Shown piece after piece: positions 1 through 5,752 of a stretch of 11,665 nt of DNA. The stretch spans positions 1 to 11,665 of the forward strand of contig JAEOTI010000330.1 in NCBI GenBank assembly GCA_016839955.1, written 5' to 3'. Both the position numbers and the translations under genes were made by a program. Source of the DNA: Candidatus Hodarchaeota archaeon. Lineage in GTDB: Archaea; Asgardarchaeota; Heimdallarchaeia; Hodarchaeales; YT1-057. A model generated the notes under the pieces. It made no database searches. It was not told where the DNA came from and was given only the letters and a program-made list of their open reading frames with translations. Numbering within the stretch: position 1 is the first letter of the stretch; each line of letters opens with the position of its first letter.

Positions 1-108
1 ACTAGTTTAATAATTTGCTTTGCCATGGCAATTTTTATGGCTGTTTTTTTATTTTTCACTGGTGTAAAGGATGATAATGAACAGGATTTTAATATTTATT
101 ACGAATAA
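1..108 (+). CDS. C-terminal end of a membrane protein (partial)
   Basis: Frame 1 is open from the first base to a TAA at 106-108 and encodes 35 residues. About 20 are hydrophobic (LIICFAMAIFMAVFLFF), followed by a short acidic tail (KDDNEQDFNIYYE). This fits the last transmembrane helix and soluble tail of an integral membrane protein whose body lies left of the window. No family can be assigned from so short a piece. A T-rich tract follows the stop. The coding call rests on the uninterrupted frame, the helix-plus-tail composition and the following terminator-like sequence. Confidence 0.5.
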   Translation, partial: TSLIICFAMAIFMAVFLFFTGVKDDNEQDFNIYYE

Positions 109-120
109 CTAATTATAATC

Positions 121-139
121 TTTTATATTTTATTTTTTT
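121..139 (+). terminator. T-rich archaeal-type terminator candidate
   Basis: Thirteen bases after the stop of the partial membrane protein, the plus strand carries a nearly pure T tract broken by a few A residues. No hairpin precedes it. Archaeal RNA polymerase terminates at such oligo-T runs, so this is a plausible 3' end for the upstream transcript. In an AT-rich genome the signal is only moderately specific. Confidence 0.4.
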
Positions 140-180
140 ACTGAAATAAGCATATGATGAAATTATCTAAGGCAAACTGA

Positions 181-543
181 CTTAACCAATGTGTTATAGC
201 CTATTTTAGTAATAGATTCAGTTTTTGACATTAAAATCATTTTAGTTTCAACATAAGAAAGCCTCCAACAAAATTTGTACGTGATTTCGCCAAACTCCGT
301 CTAAAATGTCAAAAAAGGGGAGGAGAACTGTGCTTTCACGACACAAAATCTTTTATTCAAAACGGATTCTAAGCTGATAAATTCTGCTAATTCTAAGACA
401 AATGAATTCTTTCTCTAGTTATTAGTCGAAATTATTATAAAATTGACAATCCGCTTTGATTTGGATTTTTCAGAAGAAATAACTAAAAATATAATGTTTT
501 CGTCAAACTTTTAAAATATGTCGCGTTATATCCAGTTTGAGGT
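181..543 (+). repeat. Long form of the dispersed repeat (R1), noncoding
   Basis: This fills most of the 562-base gap before the DUF454 gene, where I see no coding region. Right of the core, R1 aligns with R4 and R5 almost without gaps. CAAAACG lies 73 bases after the core start, a second CGTCAAACT lies 213 bases after the first (501-509), and AGTTTGAGG is at 534-542, offset 249. TCAAACT (503-509) can pair with AGTTTGA (534-540) around a 24-base loop. The left arm (181-284) is shared only with R4 and starts at CTTAACCAATGTGTTATA. The outer ends of the 259-bp part are imperfect inverted repeats. Confidence 0.75.
285..342 (+). repeat. 58-bp dispersed repeat core, copy R1
   Basis: First of seven gap-free copies of a 58-bp sequence. 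Conserved blocks are box A TTTCGYCAAA (positions 1-10), box B CTAAAACGTCAAAA (17-30) and box C GAACTGTGCYTTCACGAC (41-58). Positions 31-40 vary most. Boxes A and B carry CGTCAAA-like half-sites 19 bp apart, and box C holds a related half-site in reverse. R1 has CGCC in box A and TGTC in box B. It continues rightward as the long form to 543. Confidence 0.9.
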
Positions 544-614
544 TGATTACTAATTTCTTTTTCAGAAAATACGAAAAATAAATGGTTATAAGGAATAGAG
601 CTAATTTATTTTAG

Positions 615-623
615 TTTTATATT
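615..623 (+). promoter_or_regulatory. TATA-like box upstream of the DUF454 gene
   Basis: TTTTATATT lies about 50 bases before the TTG start at 671. This would put transcription start near 645-650, leaving a short leader with a ribosome site. Core-promoter calls in AT-rich DNA are uncertain. Confidence 0.35.
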
Positions 624-670
624 CCTCTCATATGCAATTCTCTGAAATTTTCTTCAATTGAGGATATGAA

Positions 671-1126
671 TTGAGTATTGATGAGCTTATCATACCCCAA
701 GGGAAACTCAAAAGGGCATTCTTTTTTACAGCAGGAAGTATATCTTTATTATTGGGAATAGTGGGTATAATTCTTCCTATTCTCCCCACAACCCCATTCC
801 TCTTACTTGCTACTGCATGTTTTGCTCGAAGCTCAGAAAGAGCTTATTATTGGCTTTTAAACAACAAATTTTTTGGGTCATACATTCGAAATTATCAGGC
901 AGGGAAAGGAATTCCCATTAAGATTAAGATCTATGCAATTACTCTTCTATGGGCAACAATTTTGGTTTCAGTGTTTATTTTTGTGAAAATCTTTTGGATT
1001 CAACTGATATTGCTTATAATCGCTGCTATCGTCTCAATTCATATCGTACTAGTAAGGGCAAAGAAATCATCAACAAAAGCCTCGGTTTCGATCTATAAAG
1101 CACCAGCAGAAAATTTTGATTTTTAA
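671..1126 (+). CDS. DUF454/YbaN family inner membrane protein
   Basis: This 151-residue protein matches the DUF454 (YbaN) family. The hallmark segment is GIVGIILPILPTTPFLLLA (about residues 29-47), a hydrophobic hairpin around LPTTPF. It is followed by the conserved block with FARSSERAYYWLLNNKFFG and the YIRNYQAGKGIP stretch (71-82). Two further membrane helices lie at about 86-106 and 108-128, then a polar tail. The molecular function of the family is not established; it is a small polytopic membrane protein. Start: the in-frame codon is TTG at 671, with GAGG at 660-663 seven bases upstream. The nearby ATG at 666 runs into a stop at once, so TTG is the best choice. The length is a little above the usual 115-130 residues because of the tail. 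Confidence 0.9.
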   Translation: MSIDELIIPQGKLKRAFFFTAGSISLLLGIVGIILPILPTTPFLLLATACFARSSERAYYWLLNNKFFGSYIRNYQAGKGIPIKIKIYAITLLWATILVSVFIFVKIFWIQLILLIIAAIVSIHIVLVRAKKSSTKASVSIYKAPAENFDF

Positions 1127-1143
1127 TTAAAAAAAATCAATAA

Positions 1144-1380
1144 AAAAGTAATCAAGGTCCAAGGAGACGACTTGATCTCCTTTGTAAAGATTGTCCATTA
1201 GTTTTCTCGTTTACATGTCCTTGTAAAACTGCTATCCCACCTGAAAAAGTTGTTAAATTGAAACACAATATGTGTCCAGATTGTGTTGGAAATCTACGTA
1301 AAGATGGGAGCCTTAAAATCTGTGACCTCTGTAATTTCCATATTCTTTTTACTTTAACATTTTCTAAAGGTCAAGGCTGA
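1144..1380 (+). pseudogene. Cys-rich zinc-knuckle ORF without an obvious start (remnant or miscalled start)
   Basis: The frame is open from 1144 to TGA at 1378-1380, about 78 codons. It encodes four cysteine pairs in order (CKDC, CPC, CPDC and CDLC), a pattern typical of small zinc-binding proteins. The part upstream of the first pair has no ATG, GTG or TTG in frame. The first in-frame starts are TTG 1258 and the ATG in HNMCPDC, both inside the cysteine array. A strong ribosome-site-like AAGGAG at 1161-1166 precedes a TTG at 1172, but that TTG is in another frame and stops after nine codons. The stop lies two bases before the GNAT ATG, so co-transcription is likely. Either the 5' end is damaged by a frameshift, or translation starts unusually. 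Family unknown; the protein at 10998-11432 has a comparable four-pair layout. Confidence 0.45.
1161..1182. promoter_or_regulatory. Perfect 7-bp inverted repeat with 8-base loop
   Basis: AAGGAGA at 1161-1167 is matched by TCTCCTT at 1176-1182. In RNA this would fold into a hairpin sequestering the only good Shine-Dalgarno-like sequence before the Cys-rich frame. It could act on translation, be an operator, or be chance. Confidence 0.35.
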
Positions 1381-1382
1381 AA

Positions 1383-2015
1383 ATGGGTTATAAAACGTTT
1401 CAAATAACATTAGCTAGACCTAATGACGCAGAGGAAATTTCTTCGCTATTATTTGAAGCTTTTCGTGATAAATTTTTGGCAATGATGCATAATAACGAAC
1501 ATAAAATTGTTCCTTTACTAAAAATTTACTACACTCAAATTCTCAATAATCCCACCCATAATATTATTGTCCTTAAACTGGAAGGAAAATTGGTAGGAGT
1601 GTTGATTATCAGTGGGAAGGGAATTCCCATAATCAATGAAATACCTCGTTCAGTTATTAAACAAGCAATTCACAATTTAGGTCTTAGAACAAGTATTCGG
1701 TTGGGCTTAGGCTTTTTAATTTTGGAAAGCACTCCAAGAGTTAAAGATCGTCTTTATATTAACACTATAGCCGTAAAAAAAGAATATCGTGGGAGAGGAA
1801 TCGGAAAACTACTTATAAATTTGTGTGATAAAATCGCAACTCAAAGAAAAATTACAGGTGTCTGTTTATATGTAGCTGACAATAATAAATCAGCTATCCA
1901 ATTCTATCGAAAGTTAGGGTTCACAAATAAGGAGACTGAAAGAATTTTCCTTTTTTATTTGTTGTTTCGTGTCAAAAGTTTTTATTATCTAGAAAAAATA
2001 AAGAACTTCAGTTGA
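1383..2015 (+). CDS. GNAT family N-acetyltransferase
   Basis: A 210-residue protein with the GNAT fold. The N-terminal part (ITLARPNDAEEISSLLFEAF, about residues 8-27) is the usual beta1-alpha1 start. Motif A is clear: INTIAVKKEYRGRGIGKLL, with the acetyl-CoA pyrophosphate loop RGRGIGK at 136-142. Motif B is GVCLYVADNNKSAIQFYRKLGF at about 159-180. The family transfers an acyl group from acyl-CoA to an amine; the substrate cannot be told from sequence. A middle insertion (residues 75-120) rich in I, L and R is typical of longer archaeal members. The ATG lies two bases after the Cys-rich frame, suggesting one transcript with it and perhaps with the DUF454 gene. No strong Shine-Dalgarno is seen, consistent with coupling. 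Confidence 0.9.
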   Translation: MGYKTFQITLARPNDAEEISSLLFEAFRDKFLAMMHNNEHKIVPLLKIYYTQILNNPTHNIIVLKLEGKLVGVLIISGKGIPIINEIPRSVIKQAIHNLGLRTSIRLGLGFLILESTPRVKDRLYINTIAVKKEYRGRGIGKLLINLCDKIATQRKITGVCLYVADNNKSAIQFYRKLGFTNKETERIFLFYLLFRVKSFYYLEKIKNFS

Positions 2016-2185
2016 ATCAATAAATGTGGAGATCGTTCAGATGGTACCTCTATTGTGATTGCAGCAGCTTTAAGTTCCCTGTCTTTTCCTCCCAAATTAT
2101 AAAAAGGGTTTTATTTTGCAAAATACTCAAATAAATAGAAAAAGAAACTCTTCAACAAGATTCTAATCTAAGATGGAGAATTTAA

Positions 2186-2243
2186 TTACGTCAAACTCCC
2201 CTTAATATGTCAAAAAAGGGGTAGAGAACTGTGCCATCACGAC
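2186..2243 (+). repeat. 58-bp dispersed repeat core, copy R2 (solo)
   Basis: Gap-free match to the family, starting TTACGTCAAACT. It ends 18 bases from the stop of the minus-strand PIN gene and lacks the long right-hand extension. CCCCTT and AAGGGG inside it form a 6-bp inverted repeat not shared by the other copies. Read on the minus strand, the A tract becomes CCCCTTTTTTGAC, an oligo-T that could also end the PIN transcript. The rest of the 2016-2261 gap shows nothing else I can support. Confidence 0.9.
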
Positions 2244-2261
2244 TCAAAATTCTTTGGTTAA

Positions 2262-2711
2262 CTAATGAATCCGGGTAATCAATCCATCAAATTCGCTATC
2301 AAAACTTAGCAAAACCGGAATATCACGCTGTTTGCTATGAGCAAGTAACGTACAATCTGTAAAACTTAAGGGACGTGTTTTGTCTGAATATTTTTCGAAT
2401 ATCTTCCATGCTTCAGATATGAATTCTTTTGTAAATGGTTGTAATAGACAAATCGCTTCAGATCCTACAAAATACTCATACACTTGTTTAACTAAGTCTT
2501 TTCTTTTCGTTCGAAACCAAGTTACTGTTATTGCTTCATCAAGGATATAATCTGTCGTTATTCGAGTTCCCCATTTTCCTTCTAGAAGATCTTGGAGTAA
2601 ATCATTTGCCCTTGAGTAATTATCATCATCTTTATTCCCAAGTGCCACAAAAAAGCTTGTATCTAAAAGAATTGGCAAATTATTTTTCTCCATATAAGGC
2701 TTTATCAACAT
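2262..2711 (-). CDS. PIN-domain toxin (VapC-like RNase)
   Basis: A 149-residue PIN-domain protein, predicted to be a Mg2+-dependent ribonuclease toxin. The acidic residues are in order: D17 in LLDTSFFVAL, E59 in YILDEAIT, D119 in LSFTDC, and D138 in LLSFDSEFD. The SFTD and SFDSEFD pattern is that of COG2402-like PIN proteins. It is encoded directly after, and overlapping, the small antitoxin at 2680-2958, the usual antitoxin-then-toxin order with translational coupling. A second ATG at 2693 (residue 7, MEKNN) would shorten the overlap to 14 bases and bring the start close to the first beta strand. Neither start has a clear Shine-Dalgarno. Repeat copy R2 follows the stop. Confidence 0.85.
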   Translation of the reverse strand: MLIKPYMEKNNLPILLDTSFFVALGNKDDDNYSRANDLLQDLLEGKWGTRITTDYILDEAITVTWFRTKRKDLVKQVYEYFVGSEAICLLQPFTKEFISEAWKIFEKYSDKTRPLSFTDCTLLAHSKQRDIPVLLSFDSEFDGLITRIH

Positions 2712-2958
2712 TTGATGAAAGATCTGCCGTTTCTTTCCCCCAATGGGTCGCTTTTAATTTAATTTTGTTAATCTCTTCGTCTGAAAACTTCTTAGAACCA
2801 GCTATCAGCCGTTCTACTAATAATTCTATGTTTTCAGAGATTAATGATACAGAATACTCAAGAATCTCTTGTTGAGTTAGATGTTGTTGTGTTAGTAAAT
2901 AAATCCTCGATTGAATTTCCTTCAATTGATCACTCTTAGCGAATTTGACAGTTGTCAT
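2680..2958 (-). CDS. VapB-like antitoxin of the PIN toxin
   Basis: A 92-residue hydrophilic, mostly helical protein with no cysteine. Its position before and overlapping the PIN gene marks it as the cognate antitoxin. The N-terminus (MTTVKFAKSDQL) is a short strand-like piece followed by long amphipathic helices (QQEILEYSVSLISENIELLVERLI). The C-terminal part (THWGKETADLSSNVDKALYG) is the likely toxin-binding tail. I do not recognise a named antitoxin family from the sequence alone. The start ATG lies just downstream of a set of GTATAC repeats, which suggests autoregulation by the antitoxin or the complex. Confidence 0.75.
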   Translation of the reverse strand: MTTVKFAKSDQLKEIQSRIYLLTQQHLTQQEILEYSVSLISENIELLVERLIAGSKKFSDEEINKIKLKATHWGKETADLSSNVDKALYGEK

Positions 2959-2961
2959 ATA

Positions 2962-3000
2962 GGATACCTAGTATACTCAGTATACTGGATATACTATAAA
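2962..3000 (-). promoter_or_regulatory. Promoter/operator of the VapB-like/PIN pair: tandem GTATAC units and TATA box
   Basis: Immediately before the antitoxin ATG lie four near-identical units about 9 bp apart: GGATACCT at 2962, AGTATACT at 2970, AGTATACT at 2979 and GATATACT at 2988. Each complete unit is centred on the self-complementary GTATAC or ATATAC. The outer part reads TTTATAGTATAT on the minus strand, a TATA-like box about 35-40 bases from the start codon. The arrangement fits cooperative binding of an autoregulating antitoxin over its own promoter. Confidence 0.6.
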
Positions 3001-3017
3001 CATTTCTAATTTCCTAT

Positions 3018-3075
3018 TTTCGTCAAATTCTCTCTAAAACGTCAAAATTTGATTGAAAAACTCTGCTTTGACGAC
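3018..3075 (+). repeat. 58-bp dispersed repeat core, copy R3 (solo)
   Basis: Gap-free member starting TTTCGTCAAATT. Its middle and box C diverge most, reading AAAACTCTGCTTTGACGAC. Its ends form a perfect 8-bp inverted pair, TCGTCAAA against TTTGACGA. It ends 16 bases from the stop of the DUF3368 gene and has no long right-hand extension. Confidence 0.85.
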
Positions 3076-3091
3076 AAATTAATCACAAGTT

Positions 3092-3559
3092 TTAGACATC
3101 TTTAGCCCAATCAAATAATTCCGCTGTCAAATAAAGGTCTTCAGAAAGGGAATTTATGGTTTTCAAATAATCTGTGAGGTTCTCAAAGCAACCTTTCATA
3201 TAACCTAACTTACAAACACCTAATGTTCCGATAAATGGGATTTTAAGCTTTCTACATATCGTTCTTACTTTTAAATCGTCCGTTATCAGTAATCCCATGG
3301 TTTCAAGTGCCCAGAGAATACATTCTTGTTCTCCTCGACCTAGCTGAATAAAATTTTCGTCATTTTGTATTTTCTGAGGTGTTGAAGGAACTGTTTCCTT
3401 AAGAAAAATTGATTTGTTACTTAATCTCTCATTCCAACGTTTTGAAAATTCCTCTTCAACAGCACAAGGGACAATTATGTCGGAAAATAGACAACTAAGA
3501 AGGGATAATCGATTTATTCTCTGTAAAGCACTCATTGTACAATTATCAACTATAACCAC
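3092..3559 (-). CDS. DUF3368 PIN-like toxin
   Basis: A 155-residue protein of the DUF3368 (COG2405) PIN-like family, the usual partner of UPF0175 antitoxins. Visible marks are the N-terminal VIVDNCTMSAL with D5, the IIVPCAVEEEF segment with acidic residues 35-37, LGRGEQECILWA with E77, LLITDDLKVRTICRKL with D94/D95, and the family signature PFIGTLGVCKLGYMKG (108-123). The last is conserved through the fold. It is predicted to act as a ribonuclease toxin. The start codon is GTG at 3559; the GGGGATTC upstream on the minus strand is a possible ribosome site and overlaps the end of the antitoxin gene, 13 bases away. Length is normal and all motifs are present, so the gene looks intact. Confidence 0.88.
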   Translation of the reverse strand: MVIVDNCTMSALQRINRLSLLSCLFSDIIVPCAVEEEFSKRWNERLSNKSIFLKETVPSTPQKIQNDENFIQLGRGEQECILWALETMGLLITDDLKVRTICRKLKIPFIGTLGVCKLGYMKGCFENLTDYLKTINSLSEDLYLTAELFDWAKDV

Positions 3560-3572
3560 AAAAGAGAATCCC

Positions 3573-3842
3573 CTATTTTGTAAAAGTTTCAGCTAATTTC
3601 AATTCTTCTTCGAGGTTTTCAGCAGTCAGGGTCTCCCCTCGTCTTTTTATTTGTCGTTTTGCTAATTCATCATGGAATTCATCAAAATGTAAACCACTTA
3701 ATTCCGCAGCTTTCCCAATTGAGACGATTCCATCAATGTAAAGCTCAATAGAGAGCAAAATTCTGTTTAATTGTTGTAATTTATCACGAGATTCCTTATA
3801 ATATTTTAGAAACTCGTCTGGTAAAGAAACATCCAAAGTCAT
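3573..3842 (-). CDS. UPF0175 family antitoxin
   Basis: An 89-residue protein with the UPF0175 (COG2886) pattern. It has an N-terminal strand (MTLDVSLPDEFL), a helical region, then the helix-turn-helix-like block with SIGKAAELSGLHFDEFHDEL (about 41-60) and AKRQIKRRG. It should neutralise the DUF3368 toxin encoded 13 bases downstream and probably represses the pair through its helix-turn-helix. No Shine-Dalgarno is seen before the ATG. AT-rich sequence at 3860-3900 could hold the promoter, but I cannot fix a TATA box. Confidence 0.88.
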   Translation of the reverse strand: MTLDVSLPDEFLKYYKESRDKLQQLNRILLSIELYIDGIVSIGKAAELSGLHFDEFHDELAKRQIKRRGETLTAENLEEELKLAETFTK

Positions 3843-3945
3843 TATATTATCAATCCAGATTATTCTAATTAATTTAATAGATCTGTTAAATAAAAATATT
3901 TACTCTGAGTCTAATAGAATAAACACTAATAGCTATTACTTTTTT

Positions 3946-4158
3946 TTATATTTCACCCAAACGAACGAATTGGTCTGTTTTATCTTCGGCCAGGGCTTTC
4001 CGTGTTTCATTTATTAATGATGCTTCATTTGGAGTTATTATAGCATCCTGTTGATCTTCTATTAATTGATGTAGATCATGAATTTCTGTAAACATCTTTT
4101 CAATCATATTTCGGAGTTCTTTAAGTTCAGAGAAAATTTTTTCTTCGCTAATTGTCAT
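3946..4158 (-). CDS. Orphan antitoxin-like coiled-coil protein
   Basis: A 70-residue protein. Residues about 5-38 form a heptad-like amphipathic helix (ELKELRNMIEKMFTEIHDLH). The C-terminal segment ETRKALAEDKTDQFVRLGEI resembles the tail of small antitoxins that partner RelE-type toxins. No toxin follows: 103 bases of AT-rich DNA separate it from the UPF0175 gene, which has its own partner. AGGGAT lies about 7 bases before the ATG on the minus strand, and TATA-like sequence lies at about 4173-4200. It may protect against a toxin encoded elsewhere or be a remnant of a lost pair. Family assignment is by resemblance only. Confidence 0.6.
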   Translation of the reverse strand: MTISEEKIFSELKELRNMIEKMFTEIHDLHQLIEDQQDAIITPNEASLINETRKALAEDKTDQFVRLGEI

Positions 4159-4291
4159 GAAAATCCCTATTGTTTATCATATTATTAAAAATATTATAGT
4201 TTTGATAACTAATATACCATAGATAAAGTCTTTTGACTGAAGCTTGCCTTTTAACTTAATGAATGTTCGGACAATCACACAATGATTAACT

Positions 4292-4636
4292 CTTAACCAA
4301 TATGTTATAACTTATCATATTAATTGATTCAGAATTTAATTCTAACATTAGAAGGTTTTCAACTAAATTTGTTTATAATTTCGCCAAACTCTCTCTAAAA
4401 CGTCAAAAACTGCGCGGAGAACTGTGCCTTCACGACGTAACAAATTTAGATACAAAACGATTTCTAAACCAATAATCTCTGCTAATTTTAAGTGAAAAGA
4501 AATCTTTCTCAAGCTAATTGTCTAAATTATTATATAATTGAGAATCCTCATTATTTTCATCATTTTAGAAGAAATAACAGAAAATAATGGCGTCGCCAAA
4601 CTAATAGATATTGACACATTAGTTAAAGTTTGGGGG
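4292..4636 (+). repeat. Long form of the dispersed repeat (R4), noncoding
   Basis: This occupies most of the 572-base gap between the orphan antitoxin and the DUF217 vapB. It shares the left arm with R1 (CTTAACCAATATGTTATA at 4292, 17 bases closer to the core than in R1). It shares with R1 and R5 the right part: CAAAACG at offset 74, CGCCAAACT at 4594-4602 (212 from the first), and AGTTTGGGG at 4627-4635. CCAAACT (4596-4602) pairs with AGTTTGG (4627-4633) around 24 bases. R1 and R5 have a T-A pair where R4 has C-G. No convincing ORF lies inside. Confidence 0.75.
4379..4436 (+). repeat. 58-bp dispersed repeat core, copy R4
   Basis: Gap-free member: boxes A and B match the consensus (CGCC in A, AACGTC in B) and box C reads GAACTGTGCCTTCACGAC. 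The variable middle is ACTGCGCG instead of AAGGGGTG. It heads a long-form copy. Confidence 0.9.
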
Positions 4637-4683
4637 CTGTTTTTCATTACAATCAAAGGATTAAAGCATTATTCTTTATCAAT

Positions 4684-4698
4684 ACATATATATATATT
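4684..4698 (+). promoter_or_regulatory. TATA box of the DUF217 vapBC operon
   Basis: An alternating AT run (ACATATATATATATT) lies 33-47 bases before the vapB ATG. It is in the right place for an archaeal TATA box with a short leader. GGTGTG at 4719-4724 may serve as ribosome site. Confidence 0.5.
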
Positions 4699-4730
4699 GA
4701 TTACAAAATTTAGTACATGGTGTGTAATCT

Positions 4731-4961
4731 ATGGCTCACAAATCAATAACTGTGTCCGAAGATGCATACAATGCACTTCGTGACCAAAAAAAAGAAAATG
4801 AATCATTTACTGATGTAATAATCCGATTGACTGGACAAAAAAGGCGTAAAAAACGCTTAATTGAATGGTTAGAAAGTAAAGAACCCTTAGATGAATTAGC
4901 GATGGCTGTAGAGAAAATCCACCAATCACGTTCTTCGTGGTCTTTTAGGGAGAGGCAATAG
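4731..4961 (+). CDS. vapB: DUF217-type VapB antitoxin
   Basis: A 76-residue protein of the DUF217/COG1753 VapB group common in archaea. The N-terminal KSITVSEDAYNALRDQKKEN is the ribbon-helix-helix-like DNA-binding start. ESFTDVIIRLTGQK (about 24-37) is the conserved second helix. The charged C-terminal part is the toxin-wrapping tail. It neutralises the VapC encoded four bases downstream and is expected to repress the operon. The ATG at 4731 gives the standard MAHKSITVSEDAY start; a longer overlapping frame from 4538 is a shadow. Confidence 0.9.
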   Translation: MAHKSITVSEDAYNALRDQKKENESFTDVIIRLTGQKRRKKRLIEWLESKEPLDELAMAVEKIHQSRSSWSFRERQ

Positions 4962-4965
4962 GATA

Positions 4966-5355
4966 ATGCTTTTAGAAACTGATTTTCTAGTATCTTTACT
5001 TCGAAAGGATAAAGTTGCAATCCAAAAACTTCATGAACTTTCAGAGAGCTTTGAAACTCTCCGAACAAGTCATATAAATGTTTGTGAGTTGTACAAAGGC
5101 GCCTACATTTCTAGTAACACAGGAGAAAACTTGAGAGCAATAGAGGAACTCTTAGATTACATTGAAATTCTTCCATTTGATCTGGGAGTAGATCAACAAT
5201 TCGGGAGACTCTGGGCTCAACTTCAACAACAAGGAGAGCAAATAGGAGAAATGGACATTCTAATTGCTAGCATTGCTCTTACTCACAAAGAAGCAGTGCT
5301 TACTCGAAACATTAAACATTTTGAAAAAACAAAGGTTAGCCTCACTAGCTGGTAG
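4966..5355 (+). CDS. vapC: VapC PIN-domain ribonuclease toxin
   Basis: A 129-residue canonical VapC. The four catalytic-site positions are visible: D6 in LLETDFLVSLL, E41 in INVCELYKGAY, D97 in IGEMDILIASIAL, and N115 in VLTRNIKHFEK (Asn is usual here). Such toxins cleave tRNA or rRNA in an Mg2+-dependent way; the target here is unknown. AGGGAGAGG about ten bases before the ATG is a good ribosome site. The four-base gap to vapB indicates a bicistronic operon. The gene appears intact and full length. The repeat core R5 begins 33 bases after the stop. Confidence 0.92.
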   Translation: MLLETDFLVSLLRKDKVAIQKLHELSESFETLRTSHINVCELYKGAYISSNTGENLRAIEELLDYIEILPFDLGVDQQFGRLWAQLQQQGEQIGEMDILIASIALTHKEAVLTRNIKHFEKTKVSLTSW

Positions 5356-5388
5356 TTAATTATATGTTCTTAGGAAATATCAAACTAA

Positions 5389-5446
5389 TTTCGTCAAACT
5401 CTCTCTAAAACGTCAAAAAAGGGGTGGAGAACTGTGCCTTCACGAC
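5389..5446 (+). repeat. 58-bp dispersed repeat core, copy R5
   Basis: This copy is closest to the consensus of the seven, with TTTCGTCAAACT at the start, AAAACGTCAAAAAAGGGG in the middle and GTGCCTTCACGAC at the end. It is in the same orientation as all others. Confidence 0.92.
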
Positions 5447-5647
5447 TAAACATTCTAATCTCAAAACGGGCTCTAAACTGATAAATTCCATTCATTCTAA
5501 GGAATAGAGGAGTATTTCTGTATTTTCCAGTAAAAAACTGAAAAAACTCAAAAATTTATTCAGTTTCATTAGTTCAGAGGAAATAGAATGATAATTGATA
5601 ATGTCATCAAACTATTGAAATACATCGCATTCTATACAGTTTGAGGT
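5389..5647 (+). repeat. Long form of the dispersed repeat (R5), 259 bp, noncoding
   Basis: This fills two thirds of the 397-base gap between vapC and the DUF433 gene. Internal landmarks sit at the same offsets as in R1: CAAAACG at 73, a second CATCAAACT at 5605-5613 (213 after the first), and AGTTTGAGG at 5638-5646 (249). TCAAACT (5607-5613) pairs with AGTTTGA (5638-5644) across exactly 24 bases. The left arm seen in R1 and R4 is missing because the vapC gene lies there. The left end CGTCAAACT and the reverse complement of the right end, CCTCAAACT, are imperfect terminal inverted repeats. Confidence 0.75.
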
Positions 5648-5725
5648 ATATTTTTTACCACCTATTACATGATCTTTGCAGGTGAAGGATAGATTAATGT
5701 TTCAATAACTTTTTCTTTAAAGAGA

Positions 5726-5752
5726 AAATATAGTATTCAAGGCGGTATACCG
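5726..5752 (+). promoter_or_regulatory. Promoter with palindromic operator of the DUF433 gene
   Basis: AAATATAGTAT at about 5727-5736 is a TATA-like box. It is followed by CGGTATACCG at 5743-5752, a perfect 10-bp palindrome ending at the base before the ATG. AAGGCGG overlaps it as a possible ribosome site. An operator here could block both transcription and initiation; the natural candidate regulator is the DUF433 protein, which has a helix-turn-helix. The central GTATAC is the same six bases repeated before the VapB-like antitoxin at 2958. Confidence 0.5.

Noticed and set aside
2016..2102. Open frame of 28 codons continuing in frame after the GNAT stop (including GTSIVIAAALSSLSFPPKL).
   Set aside because: It is short, has no start and no recognisable family, and the GNAT protein already has a complete fold, so it is probably a chance open stretch.
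2186..2243. A conserved RNA stem CCCCTT/AAGGGG inside the core.
   Set aside because: The pairing exists only in R2; other copies change these positions without compensation.
2531..2875. Plus-strand ORF of 114 codons opposite the PIN/antitoxin pair.
   Set aside because: It is a shadow of two well-supported minus-strand genes and has no family features.
4538..4783. Plus-strand ORF of 81 codons overlapping vapB.
   Set aside because: It lies in another frame, mostly over the repeat and promoter region, and has no coding signature.
285..5446. The 58-bp repeats as a CRISPR array.
   Set aside because: Spacing between copies is 0.8-3.8 kb with genes in between; there are no regular spacers and no cas genes.
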